This document shows, one piece after another, positions 27,679 to 35,900 of a stretch of 64,000 bases of DNA; the stretch's first letter is position 1, and every line of letters starts with the position of its first letter. This stretch comes from Simiduia sp. 21SJ11W-1 (GTDB taxonomy: Bacteria; Pseudomonadota; Gammaproteobacteria; Pseudomonadales; Cellvibrionaceae). Both the position numbers and the translations under genes were made by a program. Below the pieces are notes generated by a model, which saw nothing but the letters and a program-made list of their open reading frames with translations, was not told where the DNA came from and searched no databases. The stretch is from NCBI RefSeq assembly GCF_024138675.1, contig NZ_CP090959.1, positions 1,302,001 to 1,366,000 on the forward strand. The letters run 5' to 3'.

Positions 27679-28637
27679 TGGAAATGCGCGAAATTCATTG
27701 GCTGATGGACATGGTGACCCACATCGACCTGGGGCTGGTGGTGTTTGATCGCAACGGCAAGATTGCCGTGTGGAACCATTTTATGGAAAACCACTCGGGT
27801 TTCAGCTCTACAGAAATGCGCGAGCAATGTTTGTTTGATGTCTACCCGATCATGAAGGAGCCCTGGTTTCAGCGCGAGCTGGATACAGTACTGCTGCTGG
27901 AAAACGAAGTGTTTATTACCTGGGAGCAGGTGCCACACCTGATGGGTTTTTCGGCCTACCGGCCCATTACCGCCAAATCCCACTTCATGTTCCAGAACAT
28001 TGTGTTGCGTGCCATTCGCAGTGCCAGCGGTGAAACCGATCTGGTTTCCATGACGCTTTACGATGTCACCGATATTGCCACTAACAAACTTGCCCTGGAA
28101 TCTGCCAATAAAGAGTTGGCGATTTTAAGCCGTACAGACAGGCTTACGGGCTTGTTTAACCGCGGTTACTGGCAAGAACAGCTGGAATCTTCCTGGGCGT
28201 TACACAAGCGCTATAACCGCCAATACAGCTTGGTGATTTTTGACATCGACCACTTCAAAAAAGTTAACGATACCTACGGCCACCAGGCGGGCGATGAGGT
28301 GATTAAGCTGGTGGCAGACTTGGTAAAGGAATGCGCACGCGATAGCGATTGCGTGGGGCGTTATGGCGGCGAGGAATTTACCGTAATCTTGCCCCACACA
28401 GACGGCCCGGGAGGCCGGGTGTTTGCAGAGCGGCTGCGTAAAATTATTGAGCAGCAAGTGGTTACCCACGAAGATCAAACTATCACCTTTACTATCAGCC
28501 TGGGCGTGGCTGAAATCTCCTCGCACTATGAATCTGAAACAGCTTGGCTGGAAGCGGCTGATCAGGCGCTCTACCAATGCAAGCACGGGGGGCGCAACCA
28601 AACCTGTGTTGCCCCCCTGCCTGGCCCTGCCAGCTAA
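27678..28637 (+). CDS. PAS-GGDEF diguanylate cyclase
   Basis: Synthesises cyclic di-GMP from two GTP. The 319-residue protein has an N-terminal PAS domain (DMVTHIDLGLVVFDRNGKIAVWNHF) with a PAC-like end (VSMTLYDVTDIA), a short coiled linker, and a GGDEF domain starting at TDRLTGLFNRGYW. The active site reads GGEEF (functional variant), preceded by an intact RxxD inhibitory site (RDSD, five residues before it), so product inhibition is expected. It is translationally coupled to the REC-CheC gene. No transmembrane segment is seen. Confidence 0.93.
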   Translation: MEMREIHWLMDMVTHIDLGLVVFDRNGKIAVWNHFMENHSGFSSTEMREQCLFDVYPIMKEPWFQRELDTVLLLENEVFITWEQVPHLMGFSAYRPITAKSHFMFQNIVLRAIRSASGETDLVSMTLYDVTDIATNKLALESANKELAILSRTDRLTGLFNRGYWQEQLESSWALHKRYNRQYSLVIFDIDHFKKVNDTYGHQAGDEVIKLVADLVKECARDSDCVGRYGGEEFTVILPHTDGPGGRVFAERLRKIIEQQVVTHEDQTITFTISLGVAEISSHYESETAWLEAADQALYQCKHGGRNQTCVAPLPGPAS

Positions 28638-28653
28638 GGCTTAACGGCCCGCC

Positions 28654-29367
28654 TTAAAACCGGAAGCTTGTTGTGCCGCCTGGGCGGCCTCGGGCGTTGG
28701 CGCGGAAGCTGGCCCGCTGCTCTGCAGGTTTTTCCAATTCCTCTATTGCACCTTCTTTAACTTCTTTAGCTACAGCATGTTTAGCTACAGCATGCACCAC
28801 CCAGCGTTTCGTGGGGTCGCTCTGCAAGCCGGTAAAGGGGTAGCAGGTCACCAGTACCAGTGCGTTACTATTTTCTTTCACCAAGGGTGTTTCGTGAATA
28901 TCCACCACACCCGCAAACCGGACAGTAAATAAGGTGGTAGCCGTGCGCGTGCTAACGGCCAGCGTTTGCCCCGGCAGGGCGTGTGCCAATGGCGCAAAGT
29001 GCGTGTCTCTGTGCCCGCCAATCACCGCAAAGCCCGCACCCGGTAAATCACTGCCTTCCACAAGCCCTGGTCCGAAGGCCAGGCTGTTGCCTTGTGCGCC
29101 GGCCAATACAATCAATTCTTCGCCACTGGGCAGGCGCAACTTTGCCACCGGTTGGGTGTCGGCCCAGGGCCAGGGCGTGAGTGCGCCGCTCGAGGGTTGG
29201 TGTAAGGTTTGTGCCCAGGCGCGATCAATCAGTTGTTGTGCAAGCCAGGCTTTTAGGTGTATCCAGCTTGCCGCCCACAGGCAGTAAAGGCCCAACAAAA
29301 CAAGCAGCCCCACCACCATTGCCCGAGCTTGGGGCAATGGGTACTTTAAAAACCAAGCGGCGTTCAT
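28654..29367 (-). CDS. Class GN (marine proteobacterial) sortase
   Basis: Membrane-bound transpeptidase that recognises a C-terminal sorting motif. The 237-residue protein has an N-terminal membrane helix (ARAMVVGLLVLLGLYCLWAA). The catalytic triad is His119 in VIGGHRDTHF, Cys175 in LVLVTCYPF, and Arg188 in TKRWVVHA. After the catalytic core is a 45-residue polar tail (from A194) that contains an internal duplication, AVAKH/AVAKE, caused by a 15-bp DNA repeat at about 28769-28798. The ATG at 29367 overlaps the stop of the target gene by 4 bp; the longer frame to 29481 is out of keeping with the family. Sortase and target are co-translated, so this sortase is dedicated to one substrate. Confidence 0.9.
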   Translation of the reverse strand: MNAAWFLKYPLPQARAMVVGLLVLLGLYCLWAASWIHLKAWLAQQLIDRAWAQTLHQPSSGALTPWPWADTQPVAKLRLPSGEELIVLAGAQGNSLAFGPGLVEGSDLPGAGFAVIGGHRDTHFAPLAHALPGQTLAVSTRTATTLFTVRFAGVVDIHETPLVKENSNALVLVTCYPFTGLQSDPTKRWVVHAVAKHAVAKEVKEGAIEELEKPAEQRASFRANARGRPGGTTSFRF

Positions 29368-31694
29368 AGGTTGCCGCCTTTCAAAAGGCGTGCTGCCTGC
29401 GCGCGCGCCCGAGCGGAGCTGGGCTGCAAAAGATGTAACAGCAGCGAAAGCGCGAGGGCCATAAAGGCTGCAGCCAGCCACACAGGTGCGCCCGTTGCAG
29501 TGCGTGGGTACATGAGGCTCGGTGCCTGTTGGCCGCGGGGCAGCAGGTTGGTGACGGCGTTGCTGGCCAGTGGCTGATCCTGTGCGCGCCGTGGGGTTTC
29601 ATCTACGGCAACCAGGCTTGTGTAGGGTGAAATTAGTTCATGTTGCAGCGCTATGGGCAGCACTTTATCGCGCACTTCCGAGGGCGCAATACCGCGGGTT
29701 TTTTCATCCAAAAGCGCCTCAATTTTTGCCCTGGCCCACAAAGTGGCAATGCCTTTGGGTGATTTGGTTTCTGGTGTTTGTTGGGCTTGGCCTTTCGCAA
29801 AAACGTTTGCCATTGAAAGGGTGCGCGACCAGGGGCCTGCGCTAGTAATGCCCTCTATGTGCAGTTGTGTTTCGTGCACAGGCTTCAGGGCCAAGTGTTC
29901 CAGATTGGCGCCGGAAAATTTCATGGCTAAAAGTAAGGGTTCATTGGCGTAGACATCCGGTATGCGTTCAGGCCAGATTTCTGCGCTAACGCCATCGGGC
30001 AGGGTAATGGCTAGCTGGGTAAGGTGCGCGCTTTCGAGTTTGGTAAACAGGGCGTTCATTTTCTCGGCAACTTCTGCGGTGCTGCCAATGTGGGTGAAGC
30101 TGCCGCGTCCAAATTGCGCGGCCTTGCGCATAAAATAGCTGTTTGGGGCAGCGCCAATGCCCACAGTAAACAAGCGGGTGGTGCCGAGCTTTTGGTGTAT
30201 TAGCGAAAATAATTGTTGCTCGTTGCCCACACTGCCATCGGTAATAAACACCACTTGGCGCAACCCTGCTTCTGTTTTTGGTTGGGCGAGGGCGGCGGCA
30301 AGTGCCGGCGCCATTTCGGTGCCGCCGCTGGCAGAGAGCCTGCTTACAAAAGCATTGGCCAGGCCAAGGTTGTACGTGCTGGCCGCCTGTGGCGTTCTAA
30401 ATAGCTGGCTGAACTGGGAGTTAAATTCAATGATGTTGAAGGTGTCTTGCGGGCCCAGGCGCGATAGCGCCAACTGCAGGCTGGCTTTTGCTTGCACGAT
30501 GGAGGGGCCATCCATAGAGCCTGAAGTATCAATAATAAAAGTAATGTCGCGCGCCAGTTCGGCTGCTTGCGGTTGCAAATCATTAGGCAGCACCAGCAGC
30601 AAACCGTAGCGCTCACCGTATAGGGTTTCGCTAAATAAGGCCGCCTCCGGTTGGGCGTGGGCGACGGGCTGCCAGGTTAATTCGAAATCGCGATCCATGG
30701 GCACTTGCGCCGTGCGCGTACTCACGTGATGGGTGGGGCCTTGTTTAACTAAATTGATATCGTGGTAGCTTGCATCAATGCGCGCCAGCGGCAGGCCGGC
30801 GGTGAGTGCAATGCGTAGCCGCATAGGGTTGGTGTTGGCCGTAGCCGCCGGGTGGTATTTGGGGCTAATGAGCGGTGCATCGGGTACCGCTTGGGTGGGC
30901 AGCGCCCAGCCAAAATTTGTGAAGTCAAGTTCTGTATTATTCAGGCCTAGAGCCGCCACACCTGCCGCAGGTGCCTGCGGGTTTTCTTGATTCGCCTCGC
31001 CAATGGCTGCGGCGCGAAGTGGGGCGCCTGGAATGTAACGGGGCGTTAAGGTCATAGGCAGGCGCCAATGAAAAAGGCCGTCGCGATATTCCACGGGTTG
31101 GGTAATGTGCAGCTCAATGGATACGGTTTCACCCGGGCCGATGTTGGCAATATTCTGGGTGAACAGGTTGGGCCGCTGCTGTTCTGTTAAGGCAGCAGAT
31201 TTCCCGGCAGCTTTGGCTTGTTGGTAAATTTTCCGGGCCTGCTGGCGTTCACGAATGCGGGCCACCACGCGGCGCTCGCCTATGTGCATTTCCATGCGAT
31301 TGACAGCAGCGGTTTCGGCTAGCGGAAAGCTATACACGGCCTCCTGCCATTGATCAGTGGTGTTTTTAAAATGCTGGGTAAGCTGCATGCGCGCCACAAG
31401 CCCGTTAATTTCAACGAGGGCTTCGCTTTCCAGATGGGTGGCCTGGCGGTATTGCTGGCCCACTTTAAAGGCCAGGGTGCCGGATTGGCTGTGCTCGGGG
31501 TTAAATGCCCCGGTAGTTGGCCGTGGCTCAGAGTCACTCCCAAGGGCTGCCTGGCTTGCATCGGCCAGTGCCAGCCCCAGCAAAAATAATGTACTGGTTG
31601 CCACTATCAACAACCAATGGCGCGTCCATACGCTGGGTTTTTGGGGTTGTTCCAAAATTAAATGTTTGGGAATTTTTCTGGGAGTAAAGCACAT
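29364..31694 (-). CDS. Sortase target protein with VIT and von Willebrand A domains
   Basis: The 776-residue substrate of the adjacent sortase. It has a signal/anchor segment (TRHWLLIVATSTLFLLGLALAD), a VIT domain at about residues 72-200, and a vWA domain from about 383 with a complete metal site DTSGS (389-393). The C-terminus has a sorting signal: YPRTATG at 729-735, a hydrophobic helix (WLAAAFMALALSLLLHLL) and an arginine-rich tail. The usual LPxTG leucine is replaced by Tyr. By analogy to the marine proteobacterial target family, it should be placed on the cell surface or in the periplasm, where the vWA site could bind a partner. The ATG at 31694 is preferred over the GTG at 31703. The upstream promoter carries the shared repeat element. 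Confidence 0.9.
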   Translation of the reverse strand: MCFTPRKIPKHLILEQPQKPSVWTRHWLLIVATSTLFLLGLALADASQAALGSDSEPRPTTGAFNPEHSQSGTLAFKVGQQYRQATHLESEALVEINGLVARMQLTQHFKNTTDQWQEAVYSFPLAETAAVNRMEMHIGERRVVARIRERQQARKIYQQAKAAGKSAALTEQQRPNLFTQNIANIGPGETVSIELHITQPVEYRDGLFHWRLPMTLTPRYIPGAPLRAAAIGEANQENPQAPAAGVAALGLNNTELDFTNFGWALPTQAVPDAPLISPKYHPAATANTNPMRLRIALTAGLPLARIDASYHDINLVKQGPTHHVSTRTAQVPMDRDFELTWQPVAHAQPEAALFSETLYGERYGLLLVLPNDLQPQAAELARDITFIIDTSGSMDGPSIVQAKASLQLALSRLGPQDTFNIIEFNSQFSQLFRTPQAASTYNLGLANAFVSRLSASGGTEMAPALAAALAQPKTEAGLRQVVFITDGSVGNEQQLFSLIHQKLGTTRLFTVGIGAAPNSYFMRKAAQFGRGSFTHIGSTAEVAEKMNALFTKLESAHLTQLAITLPDGVSAEIWPERIPDVYANEPLLLAMKFSGANLEHLALKPVHETQLHIEGITSAGPWSRTLSMANVFAKGQAQQTPETKSPKGIATLWARAKIEALLDEKTRGIAPSEVRDKVLPIALQHELISPYTSLVAVDETPRRAQDQPLASNAVTNLLPRGQQAPSLMYPRTATGAPVWLAAAFMALALSLLLHLLQPSSARARAQAARLLKGGNL

Positions 31695-31781
31695 AGCACA
31701 CACCTGCCTGGGTAAATCTGTGAAAGTTAAGGTAGGTTTATTTATGCCAGCACTTTGGGTAATTTCCGTGTGCCAAATGCG

Positions 31782-31815
31782 ATGATACGGTGATCAATTG
31801 TGGCAAATTGTGGCA
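31782..31815 (-). promoter_or_regulatory. Promoter of the target-sortase operon with PdsR-box candidate
   Basis: Read on the minus strand, TGCCACAATT occurs twice in direct repeat (31815-31806 and 31805-31796), followed by GATC and, 8 bp after the second copy, a TATCAT -10 hexamer (31787-31782). The 10-bp spacing of direct repeats is what OmpR/PhoB-type regulators bind. The same arrangement occurs in front of the OmpA-like gene at 34821. Confidence 0.7.
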
Positions 31816-31853
31816 ACCTATTGCCCATGCAGTAGCCAAGGTGCCTAAAAGGC

Positions 31854-31867
31854 TGTAACTGGTTACA
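31854..31867 (+). promoter_or_regulatory. Inverted repeat upstream of the sortase-system regulator gene
   Basis: TGTAAC-TG-GTTACA lies 37 bp before the GTG start of the response regulator. It is a second, unrelated operator candidate, oriented to control the regulator-kinase operon. Confidence 0.4.
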
Positions 31868-31904
31868 ATGCGCTCTGCCAAATCAATTACCTAGAGGGGT
31901 TCGC

Positions 31905-32594
31905 GTGCGACATATCGCTGTTGTTGAAGATGAGGCCGACCTGGCAGAAAACTGCCGTGCAGCGTTAGAGCGCCAAGGCTTTAAGGTGAGCACCTATGCC
32001 GATCGCCCAAGTGCGTTGGCGGCCTTTCAGGCACGCCTTCCGGATTTGGCCATTATTGATGTAGGCCTGGGTGCTGAGTATGAGGGCGGCTTTGATTTGT
32101 GTCGCGAGTTACGCAGCCTTTCAAGTTCGGTACCCATTATCTTTTTAACCGCACGCGATAGTGATTTTGATGTGGTTTCGGGTTTGCGCTTGGGTGCAGA
32201 TGATTACCTCACCAAAGATATTAGCCAGCCCCATATGCTCGCGCGCGTAAACGCGTTATTTCGCCGTATAGATGCACTCGCTAATGCCAGCCAAATTAAA
32301 AGCGAACTCATTGAACGGGGAAAGTTGGTGTTGGATATGGATCGCATGAGTGCAAGTTGGGCAGGTGTCACCCTCGAGTTGACCGTTACCGAGCTGTGGA
32401 TTTTACAGGCGCTTGTCAAACACCCGGGCCACGTAAAAAGCCGCCAGCAACTTATGGACGCCGCCAACGTAGTGCTTGACGACAACACCATTACCTCGCA
32501 CATCAAACGCTTGCGCAAAAAGTTTATGCAAGTAGATGCAGCATTTGATTGTATAAAAACCGCCTACGGCATGGGCTACCGGTGGGACGCCTGA
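31905..32594 (+). CDS. pdsR: Proteobacterial dedicated sortase system response regulator
   Basis: An OmpR/PhoB-type regulator of 229 residues. The receiver has E8/D9 (VVEDEADL), phospho-Asp52 (LAIIDVGLG), a conserved Thr in IIFLTARDSD and Lys in DDYLTKDIS. The C-terminal winged helix (VTLELTVTELWILQALVKHPG to AYGMGYRW) binds DNA. The start is GTG with AGAGGGG upstream. The kinase gene begins 1 bp after its stop. The direct-repeat boxes flanking the locus are its most likely targets. The symbol follows the naming of this system and is used on context. Confidence 0.88.
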   Translation: MRHIAVVEDEADLAENCRAALERQGFKVSTYADRPSALAAFQARLPDLAIIDVGLGAEYEGGFDLCRELRSLSSSVPIIFLTARDSDFDVVSGLRLGADDYLTKDISQPHMLARVNALFRRIDALANASQIKSELIERGKLVLDMDRMSASWAGVTLELTVTELWILQALVKHPGHVKSRQQLMDAANVVLDDNTITSHIKRLRKKFMQVDAAFDCIKTAYGMGYRWDA

Positions 32595-32595
32595 C

Positions 32596-34641
32596 GTGCG
32601 CCTGAGGCACCAACTGTTTTTGCTGGTGGCCTTAAGCCTGGTGTTGCCTTGGGCTGCGTTACAGTATGTGTCTGAAATGCAGTCGGTACTGCGCGCAGGG
32701 CAACTTTCTGCCATGCAGGCAAGTGCCCGTGCTGTGTCAAAATTATTGGCGAGCGATGGCGAATATCTGGCGCTCACCAGCCGCTACCTGGCACCCGTTG
32801 GCACAACACCTTTATACGCACACCCTTTGATTGCGCCGCCAATCTTAGACGGTTACGACGATGAGTGGCGGCACTTCCCCTTTGATGCCACAGCATTTTC
32901 CGGCGGCAGCAGCGAGCTACAGGCAGAGGTCAAACTGGGTGAGTTTGGCAACCAGTTGTATGCCTTTATCAACGTGCGCGATGGCAACGTGCACTACCAC
33001 AATCCGGCTCGCGACGCCGTGGCCAGTGGCGATCACCTGGTGCTGCGCACGCGTAATCGCCAAGGCCGGCCGCAGGACTATGTCATATCTGCCAGTGCGC
33101 CCGGGCGTGCACAGGTATACAGGCTCGAGGGCGCGCGTGCGCAACTTGAGCATCGCATCAGTGTGGTTTGGCAAGAGCGCGTAGGTGGCTATCAGTTAGA
33201 GCTGCAAATGCCGGCGGCCGATGTGCAGGAAGGGCTGGCCTTCACCTTGGTGAGCCAGGCACCCGGTGCCCAGATTGTACGTTTGAGTAGCAGCCCAAGC
33301 CAACGGCCGGTGCCGCCGGTGATGCGTCAACACAATGAGCTCAACGGCTTATTGGCCGTGTTTGCAGAAACTGATCAGCGCTGGATGATTTTATCGCCAG
33401 GGCATTGGCTGTTGGCCGATGCCGGCAGCTTTCAGGGTGCGCGCGATGATTATGAACAAGGCGAGCGCCGCGCTACGCCCTATGCCTGGTTGTGGCGCAT
33501 TTTGCTTGCAAGGCCTGATTTGCCCCAGTGGCGCGATGCTGCACGGGCGGGAAGGCTTGTGTTTGAAAAAAGTGAAACAGCCCGCTGGTTTTATGCGGGC
33601 GACAGTTGGGTTGCCCAGGTGACTGTGCCGGTATTTTCCGGCGCTGAAATAGCCGGTTTCATTGTGCTGGAGCAAAGCGCCCACGCGCAAGATGCAGGCA
33701 CCCAGCAGGCATTGTGGCGCCTGCTTGTTTACTGCCTGCTAACAGTGGCTGTGCTGGGAATTGGCTTGCTGGGCTACGCCAGTTGGTTGAGTTTTCGCGT
33801 ACGGCGCTTGGCGCACGCAGCTGATCAAGCCATGGATGAACACGGCGCTGTGGCCAGCGAGTTGCCCGATGCCAAGCGTGCCGATGAACTGGGTGATTTA
33901 AGCCGCAGCTTCTCGCTGGTGTTAACGCGCTTGGGCGATTACACCCGCTATTTACAGTCGTTATCCAGCAAGCTGTCGCACGAGTTGCGAACGCCCCTTG
34001 CCGTGGTAAAAAGCTCGCTTGATAACCTGGCGCAAGAGTTGCCGCTAGCGGATGCCCAGGATTCATTGGCAAAGTACCACACTCGCGCGCAGGCCGGTGC
34101 TGATAGGCTCTCGGCCATACTAAACGCCATGAGTGCTGCCACGCGGTTGGAAACCTCTCTCTCCCAGGCAGATAAAGAGCCAATTAATCTCGCCGAACTT
34201 ACCACCGAGCTCGCCGTTGCCTATAGCGATACTTTCAAGCGGCCCATTGCGCTGCGTATCCAAGACAAAGATCTGCACAACTTCCAAGCGCAGGTGGCGC
34301 CAGATTTAATTGTGCAGCTGTTGGATAAGCTTATTGAAAATGCCGTAGATTTTTGCCCGCCCGATGGGCAAATAGTGTTGGCACTTGCCCGTGAGGGGCA
34401 GCACATCTGTTTGCAAGTCAGCAACGATGGGCCCTTGCTGCCACAGGCAATGCAGCACCAGTTGTTTGATTCACTGGTATCTGTACGCAACCGCACGGAT
34501 AATTCTGTAACCCACCTTGGCCTTGGGTTACACATTGTGCGTTTGATAGTTGCCTTTCATGAGGGCGAGGTCAGTGCGCGCAATCGCGCCGATGGCACTG
34601 GCGTGGAGTTTGAAGTGCGGCTGCCTGTGCCGAAAAGCTAA
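32596..34641 (+). CDS. Proteobacterial dedicated sortase system histidine kinase
   Basis: A 681-residue inner-membrane sensor kinase. An N-terminal helix (LFLLVALSLVLPWAALQYV) and a second helix (LLVYCLLTVAVLGIGLLGYASWL) bracket a periplasmic region of about 350 residues. That region contains PILDGYDDEWRHFPFD and QLYAFINVRD, a pattern that looks like a CBM9-type sugar-binding fold. HAMP-like sequence follows. The phospho-acceptor is His462 in KLSHELRTPLAVVKS, and the ATPase domain has KLIENAVDFCPPDG and LGLGLHIVRLI. It starts with GTG one base after the regulator stop. Its signal may be a surface glycan (inference). Confidence 0.9.
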   Translation: MRLRHQLFLLVALSLVLPWAALQYVSEMQSVLRAGQLSAMQASARAVSKLLASDGEYLALTSRYLAPVGTTPLYAHPLIAPPILDGYDDEWRHFPFDATAFSGGSSELQAEVKLGEFGNQLYAFINVRDGNVHYHNPARDAVASGDHLVLRTRNRQGRPQDYVISASAPGRAQVYRLEGARAQLEHRISVVWQERVGGYQLELQMPAADVQEGLAFTLVSQAPGAQIVRLSSSPSQRPVPPVMRQHNELNGLLAVFAETDQRWMILSPGHWLLADAGSFQGARDDYEQGERRATPYAWLWRILLARPDLPQWRDAARAGRLVFEKSETARWFYAGDSWVAQVTVPVFSGAEIAGFIVLEQSAHAQDAGTQQALWRLLVYCLLTVAVLGIGLLGYASWLSFRVRRLAHAADQAMDEHGAVASELPDAKRADELGDLSRSFSLVLTRLGDYTRYLQSLSSKLSHELRTPLAVVKSSLDNLAQELPLADAQDSLAKYHTRAQAGADRLSAILNAMSAATRLETSLSQADKEPINLAELTTELAVAYSDTFKRPIALRIQDKDLHNFQAQVAPDLIVQLLDKLIENAVDFCPPDGQIVLALAREGQHICLQVSNDGPLLPQAMQHQLFDSLVSVRNRTDNSVTHLGLGLHIVRLIVAFHEGEVSARNRADGTGVEFEVRLPVPKS

Positions 34642-34643
34642 AC

Positions 34644-34690
34644 GGGCAATAGTTTCAGGCATCAATACAAGATACTCCTTGAAACTGCCC
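34644..34690. other. Inverted repeat behind the kinase gene
   Basis: GGGC...AGTTTCA at 34644-34657 pairs with TGAAACT-GCCC at 34680-34690 around a wide loop. It lies 2 bp after the kinase stop and is followed by no T-run, so it may be a weak terminator or an RNA-stability element. Confidence 0.4.
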
Positions 34691-34820
34691 TTAACGCAGT
34701 AACATTAACCGCTGCCCGGGTATGAAATCTGTGGCGTAGCTTTTTACACGTCGTAAATACCCTGCGGAGCGCGCTGCAAACTCGCACGCTAGCGCCCTTG
34801 TCTGCTCATTACATGGCACT

Positions 34821-34857
34821 CGCCACAATTCGCCACAATTGATCCGCGCTCTATCTT
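34821..34857 (+). promoter_or_regulatory. Promoter of the OmpA-like gene with PdsR-box candidate
   Basis: CGCCACAATT occurs at 34821-34830 and again at 34831-34840, followed by GATC. TATCTT at 34852-34857 can serve as -10. The two-copy element differs from the one at 31796-31815 only at the first base of each copy. The leader to the ATG at 34974 is about 110 nt. Confidence 0.7.
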
Positions 34858-34973
34858 TTTTGTGCCCGCGCTTTGCCTGTTTGGCTTGTTTTACTAAGCA
34901 TCAAGGACAGGGAGACAGCCCTTCCCCGAAGTAGACAACCCAACCCCATGAATTGACCGAACAGGAAAACCTT

Positions 34974-35687
34974 ATGAAAAAGATTATCGCATTTGCCGCA
35001 CTGTCAACCGCCATCTCAGCTGCCACTTTGCCTGTAGAGGCTGCCAGCAAGGGTGTAACGGAGCTTAAACAGGGCACGGCATTTACCACCGGCAGTGTAG
35101 TGGGTGCCATGGTGGGTGGCCCCATCGGCATGTTGATTGGCGCACTCGGTGGCGTGTATGTGGCCGAGCAAATTAAACAGGTAGATGAACAAGAGGATTT
35201 AGCCGTGGCACTGGCGCACTCCGAACAGCAGGTGGATATTTTGAGTACAGAACTTTCAGCACGCAACGAGATGCTTTCTGCACAAGAGGTGCGCATGGAT
35301 GAGCTGCAGGAACTGGCATTGGATCAGCTGCAGTTGCAGGTGCTGTTCCACACAGGCTCCGATGTGCTCACCGAGCAAGGCGAAGCGCAGGTGCAATCTT
35401 TGGCTAACTTTTTGACGAAAAACCCGGAACTTGCCATTCAATTAAATGGCCATGCAGACCCGCGCGGCACCGATGAGTACAACAACGTACTCTCACACTA
35501 CCGGGCCATGTCTGTTCAGCAGCTTTTGGAAGCCGCAGGTGTTGCGCCCGATCGCATTGCCGTGAGCGCCTTTGGTGCCGGCCAGTCGAAGGCGCAACGC
35601 GGCGATTTGGAAGCCTACGCACTTGAGCGCCGGGTAGACATCACCATTCATCAGCCCAAGCCTGAAGCCATGGCCATGGGGCACTAA
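34974..35687 (+). CDS. pdsO: Sortase-associated OmpA-like protein PdsO
   Basis: A 237-residue exported protein: signal peptide (MKKIIAFAALSTAISAATLPVEA), a glycine-zipper-like segment (GSVVGAMVGGPIGMLIGALGGVYVAEQI), a coiled-coil region, and a C-terminal OmpA peptidoglycan-binding domain (LFHTGSDVLTEQG, LNGHADPRGTDEYNNVLSHYRA, ERRVDI). Peptidoglycan anchoring through the Asp and Arg of this domain is well established for OmpA domains. The start is the ATG at 34974 with ACAGGAAAA upstream; the frame to 34953 is not used. It completes the dedicated sortase gene set. Confidence 0.9.
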   Translation: MKKIIAFAALSTAISAATLPVEAASKGVTELKQGTAFTTGSVVGAMVGGPIGMLIGALGGVYVAEQIKQVDEQEDLAVALAHSEQQVDILSTELSARNEMLSAQEVRMDELQELALDQLQLQVLFHTGSDVLTEQGEAQVQSLANFLTKNPELAIQLNGHADPRGTDEYNNVLSHYRAMSVQQLLEAAGVAPDRIAVSAFGAGQSKAQRGDLEAYALERRVDITIHQPKPEAMAMGH

Positions 35688-35830
35688 TCCTGTAAGGTCG
35701 CCGGGCAAGGAGGCCCGGTTTGCCCACCCCAAGTAACACAAGGATGCGTTGGTTGGGGACCACAAACAGGAGGAGTGAAACTATCTGCTAATCAACAATG
35801 CGTAATTAACTGTGCTGCCACACAGTCTTG

Positions 35831-35857
35831 CCCACCGGGAAACCCGTGGGCTTTTTT
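35831..35857 (+). terminator. Terminator after pdsO
   Basis: CCCACCGGG pairs with CCCGTGGG around AAA with one bulge and is followed by CTTTTTT. It lies about 145 bp after the stop codon. Confidence 0.75.
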
Positions 35858-35900
35858 GCCTACAGGATGTAGGTACATCCCGTGAGCCAAGGATGGCGGA

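Noticed and set aside
31854-31867. Part of the sortase regulator box
   Set aside because: The sequence TGTAAC/GTTACA does not match the GCCACAATT repeat and is an inverted, not a direct, repeat; listed separately.
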